64,000 nucleotides of DNA, taken from positions 186,001 to 250,000 of the forward strand of contig NZ_BCWI01000001.1 of the NCBI RefSeq assembly GCF_001592125.1. The letters are read 5' to 3'. Each line of letters begins with the position of its first letter. The first letter of the stretch is position 1. Position numbers and translations under genes: made by a program. The DNA comes from Microbacterium hominis NBRC 15708 (GTDB lineage: Bacteria > Actinomycetota > Actinomycetes > Actinomycetales > Microbacteriaceae). Positions 33,202 to 42,794 of the stretch are shown piece by piece. The notes under the pieces were generated by a model. The model was not told the DNA's origin and made no database searches. It saw only the letters and a list, made by a program, of their open reading frames with translations.

Positions 33202-34214
33202 GCGCGTCGCTCGCCGTGCGCCGCACCGTCGCCCGACGGCGGATGCGGGTCGTCGGTGTCCTCGCGCTCGTCGCGGTCGTCGTCATCGCCGTCGCCCTGT
33301 CGGTGGGCGACTACCCGCTGGCCCCCGACCGGCTGTGGCAGACGCTGACCGGCTCCGGAACGCGCATCGAGCAGTACGTCGTGTTCCAGGTGCGCGCGCC
33401 GCGCGCCGCCATGGCGGTCGTCGCCGGCGCGGCGCTCGGGGTCGCGGGGGCCCTCCTGCAGACCTACCTCGGCAATCCGCTCGCCAGCCCTGACCTGCTC
33501 GGCATCTCCGGCGGCAGCGGCGTGGCCGCGGTCACCGCGATCCTCGTCTTCGGCACCACCGGTCCCGTGCTGGTCGCGTTCGCGTTCGCGGGCGGGATCG
33601 CGGTCGCCGCGCTCCTCCTCGTCGCGGGACGCACCCTCCGCGACGGAGGATTCCGCCTGATCCTGGCCGGTATCGGCATCTCGTTCCTCTCGGCCGCCCT
33701 CATCAACCTGATGATGGTGCGCGCGAAGGTCGAGGAGGCGCGGCTCGCCCTGCTGTGGCTGACCGGCACCCTGGCCTCCACGCCCTGGTGGCAGGTGGCG
33801 ACGGTGGGCGCCATCCTGATCCTGCTCGTCCCCGCGCTCGTGGTCGCGGGCCGGTGGCTTCCGATCACGCAGCTCGGACACGAGACCGCGAACGGCCTCG
33901 GCGTCCCCAGCGGGGCCGTCCGCATCGTCGTGGTGGCTGCAGCGGTGCTGCTGACGGCCGCGACCTCCGCCTTCGTCGGTCCGATCTCGTTCATCGCGCT
34001 GTGCGCCCCGGCGATCGCGCGCGCCCTGTTGCGTCACGGCGCGGTCGGCTTGGTCACCAGCGGTGTGGTCGGCGCCGTGCTGCTGCTGGCGGCGGACCTC
34101 GTCGCGCAGTTCGCGATCCCCGGCATGTCGCTCCCCGTCGGCATCGTGACCGGTGCGGTCGGCGCCCTCTTCCTCCTCTGGCTCCTCGCCACCTCGAAAG
34201 GACGGCAGCTGTGA
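33198..34214 (+). CDS. FecCD-family iron-siderophore ABC permease, second subunit
   Basis: A 338-residue partner permease. It shows RAPRAAMAVVAGAALGVAGA, TYLGNPLASPDLLGISGGSG, WLTGTLASTPWW and GPISFIALCAPAIARALL. The GTG overlaps the stop of the first permease (GTGA), and its stop overlaps the ATPase start in the same way, so the four proteins are translationally coupled. Confidence 0.94.
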   Translation: MSASLAVRRTVARRRMRVVGVLALVAVVVIAVALSVGDYPLAPDRLWQTLTGSGTRIEQYVVFQVRAPRAAMAVVAGAALGVAGALLQTYLGNPLASPDLLGISGGSGVAAVTAILVFGTTGPVLVAFAFAGGIAVAALLLVAGRTLRDGGFRLILAGIGISFLSAALINLMMVRAKVEEARLALLWLTGTLASTPWWQVATVGAILILLVPALVVAGRWLPITQLGHETANGLGVPSGAVRIVVVAAAVLLTAATSAFVGPISFIALCAPAIARALLRHGAVGLVTSGVVGAVLLLAADLVAQFAIPGMSLPVGIVTGAVGALFLLWLLATSKGRQL

Positions 34215-35056
34215 TCCCGGCATCCGCCTCTCCCCGCCTCGCCGCTCGCGGCCTCGCCGCCGGATACCCCGGTCGGCGCGTGATCGACGGCCTCGACCTC
34301 GAGATCGCTCCCGGTCGGATCACGATGATCATCGGGGCGAACGCGTCGGGCAAGTCGACCCTCCTGGGAACCCTGGCCCGTCTCCACACGCCGCTCGCCG
34401 GTCGGGTCGAGGTGGACGACGTCGACGTGCGCTCCGTGCCTCGTCGCCGGTTCGCGCAGACGGTCGGACTCCTTCCGCAGCATCCGACCGCTCCGGACGG
34501 TGTGACGGTGTCGGAGCTCGTCGGTCGCGGACGCCACCCGCATCGCGGACTGCTCGCGCGGTGGAGCGCCGAGGACTCCGCCCGCGTCGACGAGGCGATG
34601 GCGTGGACGGGGGTGACCGACCTCGCGGCGCGACCCGTCGGAGACCTCTCCGGCGGTCAGCGCCAGCGTGTGTGGATCGCGATGGCGCTCGCGCAGGACC
34701 CCCGCATCCTCCTCCTGGACGAGCCGACCACGTTCCTCGACCTCAGCCACCAGCTCGACGTGCTCGACCTGCTGCGCGAGCTCAACCGCAGCCGCGGCAC
34801 GACCGTCCTGGCCGTCCTGCACGATCTCAACCTCGCCGCACGCTACGCCGACGAGCTCGTCGTGATGCACGACGGCGCGGTGGTCGCGCACGGCACCCCC
34901 GCGGACGTGCTGACCGCGGAGGTCGTGCAGACCGCCTTCGGCCTGCGCGCGCTCGTGATGCCCGACCCGCTCACCGCCACCCCGCTCATCATCCCCGTCC
35001 CCGCGGCCTCCGGCGCACCCGTCGCCGCGGATGCCGCACCGTCAGAACGTCCCTGA
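34211..35056 (+). CDS. Iron-siderophore ABC transporter ATPase
   Basis: A 281-residue FepC/FecE-type ATPase. Walker A is GANASGKST (~43, with Ala-Asn-Ala in place of the commoner Pro-Asn-Gly), Q-loop LLPQHPTAPDG, signature LSGGQRQRVWIA, Walker B ILLLDEPTTFLDL and the switch His in VLHDLN. The last ~25 residues form a low-complexity Ala/Pro tail. GTG start overlaps the permease stop. Confidence 0.95.
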   Translation: MIPASASPRLAARGLAAGYPGRRVIDGLDLEIAPGRITMIIGANASGKSTLLGTLARLHTPLAGRVEVDDVDVRSVPRRRFAQTVGLLPQHPTAPDGVTVSELVGRGRHPHRGLLARWSAEDSARVDEAMAWTGVTDLAARPVGDLSGGQRQRVWIAMALAQDPRILLLDEPTTFLDLSHQLDVLDLLRELNRSRGTTVLAVLHDLNLAARYADELVVMHDGAVVAHGTPADVLTAEVVQTAFGLRALVMPDPLTATPLIIPVPAASGAPVAADAAPSERP

Positions 35057-35069
35057 GAGAGGAACCCCC

Positions 35070-36095
35070 ATGATAAGACTGCGCACGGCCCTCGGCCTTG
35101 CCACGATCGTCACCGCGACAGCGCTCCTGCTGTCGGGCTGCGCCGCCGGAACGGCGAGCGCTCCGACAGACTCCGCCGCCGCGACCGACGGATTCCCCGT
35201 CACCATCGACTCCGCGCTGGGATCCACGACGATCGAGAAGAAGCCGGAACGCATCGCGACGTGGGGATGGGGTGCCACCGACGCGGTGCTCGCCCTCGGC
35301 ATCCAGCCGGTCGCGATCCCGGCGGACACCTACTCCGGCGGCGACGACAAGATGCCGCCGTGGATCGCCGAGGCCGTCGACAAGCTCGGCGGCACCAAGC
35401 CCGAGATCCTCGACGCGAGCGCGAACGAGATCCCGGTCGAGGCGCTCCTGAAGACGAACCCCGACGTCCTGCTCGCCCCGTACTCCGGGCTCACGCAGAA
35501 GGAGTACGACGCCGTGACGGCCGCCGGCATCCCCGTCGTCGCCTATCCGGACGCGCCGTGGACCACCCCCTGGCGCGATGTCGTCACGATCACGGGCAAG
35601 GCCCTCGGGATGAGCACCGAGGCGAGCGCGCTGCTGGCGAGCCTCGATGCCCAGGTCGCGGATGCCGCGGCGGCCCACCCCGAGTTCGCGGGCACGACCA
35701 TCGCCTACGTGGACGACGACGTCGACACGTTCTACCTCTATCTGCCCTCCGACCCGCGAGTGGAGATCCTCGAGGACCTCGGCTTCGTCTCGCCGCCCAA
35801 CGTGTCGGCTCTCGACACGGGCGAGGGCACGTTCTACACGACCGTGAGCCAGGAGAACCTCGACAAGATCGACTCCCAGGTGCTGTTCACCCAGGCCGAG
35901 GACCAGGCCACTCTCGACGAGTTCCTCGGCTCGTCGCGGGCGTCGCTCATTCCGGCGGTGCAGAAGGGCGCCGTCGCGGCGATGGTGGGCGCGGAGAACG
36001 TCGCAGCTGTGTCGCCGACCGCGCTGACCCTGCCCTGGGCGCTGCCGACGCTGACCGAGAAGCTCGCCGCGGCCGTCGCCACGGCCAAGGGCTGA
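35070..36095 (+). CDS. Iron-siderophore-binding lipoprotein
   Basis: A 341-residue extracytoplasmic receptor of the FepB/FhuD class. The signal peptide ends in the lipobox LLLSGC, giving a lipid-anchored Cys24. The mature part has the two-lobe fold (ERIATWGWGATDAVLALGIQPVAI near the start, DVLLAPYSGLTQKEYDAVT in the middle). The ATG follows a GAGAGGAA ribosome site 13 bases after the ATPase stop. Last gene of the iron operon, followed by a strong terminator. Confidence 0.94.
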   Translation: MIRLRTALGLATIVTATALLLSGCAAGTASAPTDSAAATDGFPVTIDSALGSTTIEKKPERIATWGWGATDAVLALGIQPVAIPADTYSGGDDKMPPWIAEAVDKLGGTKPEILDASANEIPVEALLKTNPDVLLAPYSGLTQKEYDAVTAAGIPVVAYPDAPWTTPWRDVVTITGKALGMSTEASALLASLDAQVADAAAAHPEFAGTTIAYVDDDVDTFYLYLPSDPRVEILEDLGFVSPPNVSALDTGEGTFYTTVSQENLDKIDSQVLFTQAEDQATLDEFLGSSRASLIPAVQKGAVAAMVGAENVAAVSPTALTLPWALPTLTEKLAAAVATAKG

Positions 36096-36112
36096 GCTCG
36101 TCGCCTGAAAGA

Positions 36113-36149
36113 GAGGAAGGCCCCGACCAGCATGGTCGGGGCCTTCCTC
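36113..36149. terminator. Bidirectional terminator between the iron operon and bioY
   Basis: Perfect 16-bp inverted repeat (36113-36128 with 36134-36149) with a five-base loop, sited between convergent stops. A short run of A on the left side and T on the right fits use from both directions. Confidence 0.85.
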
Positions 36150-36162
36150 GTTCGCGCGGGTG

Positions 36163-36795
36163 TCAGCGTCGCGCGTTGCGCTCGATCGCTCGCACGCCGG
36201 CCCAGGCGGCGGGGATCAGGAGGGCGGCGAGCGCGGCTTTGACGATGCCGCCGACGATGAACGGCGTGACGCCGGCCGCAAGGATCTCCTGCACGCCGAG
36301 GTCCATCCCGAGCACCGTGTTCAGGATGAACGCCATGTACGGCACGCCGAACAGGAAGGGGACGATGCTGGCGGCGACGAAGCCGACGAAAGCGAGCACG
36401 GGCTTGCGGTCCCACGCGCGCTCGGCGAACCAGCCCGCGACGTAGGCGGCGAACACGAAGCCGATGATGAAGCCGAAGCTCGGCTTGGCGACGGCGGCGA
36501 TCGTCCCCGTGAAGCCGGCGAAGACGGGGAGGCCGGCCAGTCCCGCCACCAGGTAGGTCGCGAGGGCGGCGGCGCCGCGGCGTGCGCCCAGTGCGGCGCC
36601 GACGACGACCACGGCGAGGGTCTGACCGGTGATCGGCACGGGCCAGAGCGGAACCTCGACCTGCGCCAGGATCGCGACGAAGGCCGCGCCGGCGAGCACG
36701 AGGGCGGCGTCGAGGGCGACGACGCGCGCGCGATCGGTCGGGCGTGCGATGAGGTCGGCGAGGACGGGGCGGCGGCCGGCGGCGGCGAGGGACAT
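36163..36795 (-). CDS. bioY: Biotin transporter substrate-binding subunit BioY
   Basis: A 210-residue membrane protein with about six helices that captures biotin. Conserved pieces are EVPLWPVPITGQTLAVVVVG, GAALATYLVAGLAGLPVFAG, KPSFGFIIGF and GVPYMAFIL. The ATG at 36795 is placed by AAGGAG upstream, not the GTG/ATG further out. No bioM/bioN lies next to it, so it either acts alone or uses shared ECF modules elsewhere. A TAGGCT -10 box is at 36831-36836. Confidence 0.92.
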   Translation of the reverse strand: MSLAAAGRRPVLADLIARPTDRARVVALDAALVLAGAAFVAILAQVEVPLWPVPITGQTLAVVVVGAALGARRGAAALATYLVAGLAGLPVFAGFTGTIAAVAKPSFGFIIGFVFAAYVAGWFAERAWDRKPVLAFVGFVAASIVPFLFGVPYMAFILNTVLGMDLGVQEILAAGVTPFIVGGIVKAALAALLIPAAWAGVRAIERNARR

Positions 36796-36830
36796 GCGGT
36801 CTCCTTCGAGAGGCGGACGGGTCACGGCTC

Positions 36831-36836
36831 AGCCTA
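36831..36836 (-). promoter_or_regulatory. -10 box of bioY
   Basis: TAGGCT on the minus strand, predicted start near 36824, about 30 bases before the bioY ATG. No BioQ-like palindrome is seen. Confidence 0.45.
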
Positions 36837-36923
36837 GGGCGTCACCATCACCGGCACCTGGCCGACATCGATGGAAGAGGCGCGGTTTCGTTGTCGCTGA
36901 GGGACAACAGCAGGCGAGCCGAG

Positions 36924-37284
36924 TCAGCCACCACCGCCGGCGGGAGGAATCTCCACCAACCGGAACCATCGTCCGGCCGGAGCGAGCCGGGCCCACACGG
37001 GGAGGAAGTGCGGGTCGGTGACGTGTCCGTCGAACGTGACGAGATCGATGCCGCGACCCGCGAGGACGTCCAGCGAGCGTCGGACGCTCGCTTCGACCAG
37101 CCTCTCGCCGTCCGACGCGGCCCGGGACGTCGTCTCCGCGGTGAGGATCGCCGCCTACGGGCCGTCCGTCGATCTCCAGCACTGCCGAGCGCGCGTGTGC
37201 GTCGCGCCAGCGATCGGCGCGGAAAGGGATCGTGCCGAGGAAGGGCAGCGACAGGTCGTCATCGGCGAACGGGCGCACACGCAT
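36924..37284 (-). pseudogene. Frameshifted hypothetical protein gene
   Basis: Two reading frames join into one plausible protein of about 120 residues. The first runs from the ATG at 37284 (MRVRPFADDDLSLPFLGTIP to EIDGRPV); the second continues as AAILTAETTSRAASDGERLV to VWARLAPAGRWFRLVEIPP, stopping at 36924. The switch lies near 37150-37160, where one extra base breaks the frame; read without the shift the protein becomes Arg/Gly-rich nonsense. The second half has no start of its own. I do not recognise the family. It is either a recent pseudogene or a sequencing error. Confidence 0.6.
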
Positions 37285-37363
37285 GCGATCGAGTCTGGCA
37301 CCGTACCGGCTCGTCGGAGACGGGATGGAGACACCGCCGGGCGGACCGTACCCGTCGCGACGG

Positions 37364-37369
37364 TAGACT
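37364..37369 (+). promoter_or_regulatory. -10 box of the ABC-F gene
   Basis: TAGACT, with transcription predicted near 37376 and a leader of about 49 bases. Confidence 0.5.
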
Positions 37370-37424
37370 GGGAGGCTGGCCCGCCTCCGGGTCGCTCTCC
37401 CTCACTGAAGAATGGACGTCTGCT

Positions 37425-39023
<1,599 letters not shown>

Positions 39024-39045
39024 CGCCAGCCGCGCGCGGGACGCG

Positions 39046-40005
39046 TCAGCGGGAGGTGAGCTCGTCGAGGAGGGCGTCCTCTTCCTGCATGTCGCGGTCG
39101 CGCGGACGCTGCTCCCGGCGCCGCCGACGGCGTGCCGCAGCGGAATCCGCGGGCGCGGGGGCGCGAGGCGCGTCCGGCCCGTCGGGGCCACCGCTCCCAT
39201 CCGCCCCACCGCTCCCACCGGCGCCGTTCGCCTCGTCGGCCGCGGCATCCTCGGCGTCCTCACGACGGTGGCGGATCTCGGTGCGGATCATGTACCAGAT
39301 GAACACGAAGCCCATCACGGCGAAGAGGATCCACTGGATCGCGTACGACAGGTAGGGTCCGGGATCGTCGGAGGGCGATTCGAGCGCGTTGGGCACGTCG
39401 GCGACGGAAGGCTCTTCGGACACGAGGAGGCCGTACGCGCTCGTGATCAGTCCCGCCTGCCCCGTCGTCTCGGCCACCAGCGGCAGGTTGATCGTCGGCA
39501 CCTGGCCGTCCGGGGCCGACCGTCCCGAGTTCGGCAGCGCTTCGCCCGGCTTGAGGCGCACGACCACCTCCACCTGACCGGACGGCGGTGCGGGGATGGC
39601 GTCGGGCTCCGGCTGCGCGGATCCCGGGGCCAGCCAGCCGCGATCGACGAGGAAGACGTCGCCGTCGACGGTGCGGAAGGGCACGAGCACCTCGAACGCG
39701 CTCGTACCGCCGTGCGCCCGGTTGCGGGCCAGCAGCGTCTGGTCGGTGAGGTATTCGCCGGTGAGCGACACCGGATGCCATTGGTCGTCCGGATCGAACG
39801 CGCCGTCGGGGCCGATGAGTTCGCGCAACGGCACCGGGGCGGCGTCGTAGTTCGCGGCGACGAGCGCGAGCTGGCGGCTGCGGTCGGCGTTGCGCGTGAA
39901 CTGCCAGTTCGACAGGAAGGCGCACACGATCGCGAACACCATCGCGATCGCGACGTAGCCTGCCCAGCGCAGCGCGGTGGACTGTCGGGCGGTGCGCGGG
40001 CTCAT
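39046..40005 (-). CDS. SURF1 family cytochrome oxidase biogenesis protein
   Basis: A 319-residue membrane protein aiding insertion of haem A into cytochrome c oxidase. One helix lies at ~14-32 and another at ~222-242, enclosing the external domain with NWQFTRNADRSRQ, FEVLVPFRTVDGDVFLVDRGWL and the C-terminal YLSYAIQWILFAVMGFVF. A long charged, Gly/Asp/Arg-rich tail follows. It is the third gene of a minus-strand group and its ATG overlaps the upstream stop (ATGA). It complements ctaA/ctaB elsewhere in the window. Confidence 0.92.
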   Translation of the reverse strand: MSPRTARQSTALRWAGYVAIAMVFAIVCAFLSNWQFTRNADRSRQLALVAANYDAAPVPLRELIGPDGAFDPDDQWHPVSLTGEYLTDQTLLARNRAHGGTSAFEVLVPFRTVDGDVFLVDRGWLAPGSAQPEPDAIPAPPSGQVEVVVRLKPGEALPNSGRSAPDGQVPTINLPLVAETTGQAGLITSAYGLLVSEEPSVADVPNALESPSDDPGPYLSYAIQWILFAVMGFVFIWYMIRTEIRHRREDAEDAAADEANGAGGSGGADGSGGPDGPDAPRAPAPADSAAARRRRRREQRPRDRDMQEEDALLDELTSR

Positions 40006-40205
40006 GCGGTGGTCTCCGTCTCCCAGGCGATCACGTCAACGGGGAAGTCGCGGGCGGCGAGGTAGTCGCGCAGGTAGGTGACGTGCTCGTCGCACGCGGC
40101 CCACGTCTTGCGCCGGTCGGCGGTGTGGATGCGGGGATTGCGCCACACCACCTGCCAGCGGGCGTCGGAGCGGCAGCCCGCGCGCGAGCAGATCGCGGCG
40201 CTCAC
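40002..40205 (-). CDS. Small Cys/His protein of the SURF1-DUF3099 cluster
   Basis: A 67-residue protein with Cys6, Cys11, Cys38 and His41 (ICSRAGC, WAACDEH), likely one zinc site. Start and stop overlap both neighbours by four bases. Similar short actinobacterial proteins are, as I recall, sometimes labelled acetone carboxylase in databases, which the size makes untenable. Function unknown; the conserved position next to SURF1 hints at oxidase assembly, but that is inference. Confidence 0.75.
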   Translation of the reverse strand: MSAAICSRAGCRSDARWQVVWRNPRIHTADRRKTWAACDEHVTYLRDYLAARDFPVDVIAWETETTA

Positions 40206-40573
40206 GTCGGATCCGTCGATGTCGTCGGAGGTGCGTGCGACTCGGTGATGCGGATGACGGTCGGCGCGGCCGGAGATGTCGGCTGCGCCGAGGCGGGCGG
40301 CGGGGCGGGCGGCTCGATCGCGCGCTCGGGCGGGATCGCCCGCTCGGCGGGACCGGCGGCCACGTTCGCGATCACGACGGCGAAGTAGGGCAGGAACATC
40401 GCGCCCGCGCCGAAGAGCCAGGTGTACCACCCGTAGGGGGTGACGGCGACCATCAGCACGAAGCACGCGACGCGGATCACCATCATCGTGAAGTACTTCG
40501 TCATCCGCGCGCTCGCGTCGTCGCGCGGAGCGCGCGGCAACGAGGTGGCGGACTGGGGACGAGAGCTTTTCAC
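40202..40573 (-). CDS. DUF3099 domain membrane protein
   Basis: A 123-residue protein with two adjacent hydrophobic helices (~28-45 and 50-72; RMTKYFTMMVIRVACFVLMV, then WLFGAGAMFLPYFAVVIANV) matching the actinobacterial DUF3099 family, followed by a Pro/Ala-rich tail. A TAGGCT -10 box (40583-40588) ends nine bases before the GTG, so the leader is only a few bases. It heads the group with the Cys/His protein and SURF1. Function unknown. Confidence 0.85.
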   Translation of the reverse strand: MKSSRPQSATSLPRAPRDDASARMTKYFTMMVIRVACFVLMVAVTPYGWYTWLFGAGAMFLPYFAVVIANVAAGPAERAIPPERAIEPPAPPPASAQPTSPAAPTVIRITESHAPPTTSTDPT

Positions 40574-40582
40574 GGTCCCCTC

Positions 40583-40588
40583 AGCCTA
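40583..40588 (-). promoter_or_regulatory. -10 box of the DUF3099-SURF1 operon
   Basis: TAGGCT on the minus strand nine bases before the GTG at 40573. Confidence 0.45.
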
Positions 40589-40614
40589 CGCCGATCGGCG
40601 GCGCGCGGACCTCG

Positions 40615-41163
40615 TCAGTACGAGCTGTAGCGCGTGCCCGCGGTCGCCCCGAGGATCACGAAGAAGAGGAAGAAGGCGATGCCGATGACGGCGATCGCCA
40701 CCCCGATCCACCCCACGATCACGCCGGCCAGGGCCATGCCGCGGCCGCCCTCGCCCGTCTTCTTGATCTGGTTGAGGGAGATGTGCCCCATGATGGCGCC
40801 GCCGAGGGAGCCGATGAAGGGCAGGATCCAGACGAAGCCGAGGATCGCGGCGATCATCGAGATGATCGCGAGCACGTTGGTCTTCGGTGCGGGGGCGCCG
40901 TAGTAGGGCGCGGCGGCGCCGTAGACGGGCGGGGCGCCGGGAGCCGGCTGCATCGGAGCGCCGGTGGTCGCGCCGTAGGCGGGCGGTGCGGCCGGGTAGG
41001 TCGGGGGCTGGTAGGCGGGCGGCTGATAGCTCGGCGCCGGAGCCGCCGCGGGCGGAGGCGTGTACGGGGCCGCCGGCTGCGCGGAGGCGGGAGCGGGCGT
41101 GGGCGGCGTCACCGGCGGGGTGGCCGCGGCATCCGGGGACTGAGGGTTCGTCGCATCGGTCAT
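40615..41163 (-). CDS. DUF4190 membrane protein with Pro/Ala/Tyr-rich N-terminus
   Basis: A 182-residue protein. The first ~95 residues are a low-complexity Pro/Ala/Tyr tail (repeats such as YQPPAYQPPTYPAAPPAYG), followed by two transmembrane helices (~100-120 and 142-170) with the DUF4190 loop GAIMGHISLNQIKKTGEGGRGMAL. CAGGAGAG precedes the ATG and a TAGGCT -10 box is at 41187-41192. Function unknown; common in actinobacteria. Confidence 0.82.
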   Translation of the reverse strand: MTDATNPQSPDAAATPPVTPPTPAPASAQPAAPYTPPPAAAPAPSYQPPAYQPPTYPAAPPAYGATTGAPMQPAPGAPPVYGAAAPYYGAPAPKTNVLAIISMIAAILGFVWILPFIGSLGGAIMGHISLNQIKKTGEGGRGMALAGVIVGWIGVAIAVIGIAFFLFFVILGATAGTRYSSY

Positions 41164-41186
41164 GATCTCTCCTGTCTCGCGATGTC

Positions 41187-41240
41187 AGCCTATCGGGAGC
41201 CGTCGCCGCGGGGGAGGAGCGGGCGTGCGCCGACTAGGCT
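41187..41240. promoter_or_regulatory. Divergent -10 boxes of the DUF4190 gene and fabG
   Basis: TAGGCT on the minus strand (41187-41192) serves the DUF4190 gene and TAGGCT on the plus strand (41235-41240) serves fabG. Each gene then has a normal ribosome site. Confidence 0.45.
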
Positions 41241-41273
41241 GAGGCGGTCACATCCCCAGCGAACGGAGCCCCC

Positions 41274-41984
41274 ATGTCGCACGACCGCGTCGTCCTCGTC
41301 ACCGGTGGAAACCGCGGCATCGGCCGCGCGATCGCCGCCCGCTTCGTCGCCGAGGGCTACCGCACGGCGGTCACGGCGCGCTCCGGGGAAGGCCCCGAGG
41401 GCACGCTGACGGTGCGCGCCGACGTCACCGACGCCGCCTCCCTCGACGCCGCCTTCGCGGAGGTCGAGCGGGAGCTGGGCCCGGTGGAGATCGTCGTCGC
41501 GAACGCGGGCATCACCAAGGACACCCTCCTGCTGCGCATGACCGAGGACGACTTCGACTCGGTCGTCGCGACCAACCTGGGCGGCACCTTCCGCGTCGTC
41601 AAGCGCGCCTCCAAGGGGATGCTGCGGGCCAAGTGGGGACGCGTCATCCTCATCTCCAGCGTCGTGGGGCTCTACGGCTCGCCCGGACAGATCAACTACT
41701 CGTCGTCGAAGGCGGCGCTGGTCGGCTTCGCGCGCTCGCTGACGCGCGAGCTCGGCGGCCGCGGCATCACGGCCAACGTGGTCGCCCCGGGCTTCATCGA
41801 GACCGACATGACCGCCGAACTGTCCGAAGACACGCAGGCCGAGTACAAGCGGAACATCCCCGCGGGCCGGTTCGCGACGCCGGAGGAGGTCGCCGGTGTG
41901 GTGACGTGGCTCGCCTCGGAGGATGCCGGCTACATCTCCGGTGCGGTGATCCCCGTCGACGGCGGCCTGGGCATGGGCCACTGA
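41274..41984 (+). CDS. fabG: 3-oxoacyl-ACP reductase, FabG/MabA type
   Basis: A 236-residue short-chain dehydrogenase reducing 3-oxoacyl-ACP in fatty acid synthesis. Seen are the cofactor loop TGGNRGIGRAIA, NAGI, the catalytic Ser in LISSVVG and Tyr-x3-Lys in YSSSK, and a C-terminal SGAVIPVDGGLGMGH typical of FabG. The ATG has GGAG nearby. It stands alone; no other fab genes are adjacent, so the exact in vivo substrate is inferred. Confidence 0.85.
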   Translation: MSHDRVVLVTGGNRGIGRAIAARFVAEGYRTAVTARSGEGPEGTLTVRADVTDAASLDAAFAEVERELGPVEIVVANAGITKDTLLLRMTEDDFDSVVATNLGGTFRVVKRASKGMLRAKWGRVILISSVVGLYGSPGQINYSSSKAALVGFARSLTRELGGRGITANVVAPGFIETDMTAELSEDTQAEYKRNIPAGRFATPEEVAGVVTWLASEDAGYISGAVIPVDGGLGMGH

Positions 41985-41985
41985 C

Positions 41986-42014
41986 CGGGAGCGCGTTTTG
42001 ACTCGCGGGAGCGC
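41986..42014. repeat. Decayed copy of the intergenic repeat
   Basis: Bases 41993-42006 match 13 of 14 bases of the unit core of the 13.9-kb element (GCGTTTCGACTCGC), and CGGGAGCGC occurs twice (41986-41994, 42006-42014). It lies just after the fabG stop between convergent genes. Confidence 0.45.
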
Positions 42015-42039
42015 CGTCCGCTCGAGGGTCGGTGGAACC

Positions 42040-42735
42040 TCAGCGCGAGATGGCGGCGACGATCGCCTCGCCGAGGTGCTGCGGCTGGGAGAACTGGGGC
42101 CAGTGACCACTGCCCAGGCGCACGATCTCGGTGTCGTCGATGGCCGAGAACTCGTCGGCGTACCGGCCCCACTGCGCCAGAAAACCGCGGAACTCCTCGT
42201 CGCCGAGTGAACCGGACAGCACGGTGACGGGGACGCGGTAGCGGCGTTCGTCGTGCAGCGCGATGGCGTCGGTGGGAACCCGCGCCGGCACGTCGTGGGT
42301 GAGGGGAGCGGTCCGCGCCCGCGTCTGCTCATCGAGATCGGCGACGTCGTCGGCGTCGAAGAAGTCCCAGCCGGGGAACGGCACGACGCCGTCGACGAGG
42401 TCGAACTCGGAGATCATGCCCCCGTCGTAGGGCACCGCGGTGTCGACCAGCACGACGCGCGCCACCCGGTCGGGACGCGCGTCGGCCGCGCCCCACGCGA
42501 CGTTGCCGCCGCCGCTGTGGCCGACCACGACGACGGGCCCCTCGGCCGCGTCGATCGCCTCGACGGTCGCGGCCACCCAGTCGGCGATGCCGATGTCGGC
42601 GCTCTCGGCGGCGGGGGCTCCGAGTCCGGGCATGGTCAGGGGTCGTGGGGTCAGCCCCGCGGCGCGCAGCGGCGGCAGCACGTCGTCCCACGACGACGCG
42701 TCGAGCCAGAGACCGGGAATCATGATGACGTCCAT
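42040..42735 (-). CDS. Alpha/beta hydrolase
   Basis: A 231-residue alpha/beta-hydrolase. The nucleophile elbow is GHSGGG (~93), the N-terminal strand reads MIPGLWLDASSWDDVLPPL with the oxyanion region, and the terminal His is in GSGHWPQFSQP. The family covers esterases and related enzymes; the substrate is not predictable. TAGCGT at 42742-42747 ends six bases before the ATG, indicating a leaderless mRNA. Confidence 0.82.
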   Translation of the reverse strand: MDVIMIPGLWLDASSWDDVLPPLRAAGLTPRPLTMPGLGAPAAESADIGIADWVAATVEAIDAAEGPVVVVGHSGGGNVAWGAADARPDRVARVVLVDTAVPYDGGMISEFDLVDGVVPFPGWDFFDADDVADLDEQTRARTAPLTHDVPARVPTDAIALHDERRYRVPVTVLSGSLGDEEFRGFLAQWGRYADEFSAIDDTEIVRLGSGHWPQFSQPQHLGEAIVAAISR

Positions 42736-42741
42736 GCGGTC

Positions 42742-42747
42742 ACGCTA
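42742..42747 (-). promoter_or_regulatory. -10 box of leaderless hydrolase gene
   Basis: TAGCGT on the minus strand with exactly six bases before the ATG at 42735. Confidence 0.55.
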
Positions 42748-42794
42748 CGCCCGGTCCCCGACATCCGTGCGGGCGTGGCCGACGCCGCGGTGCG

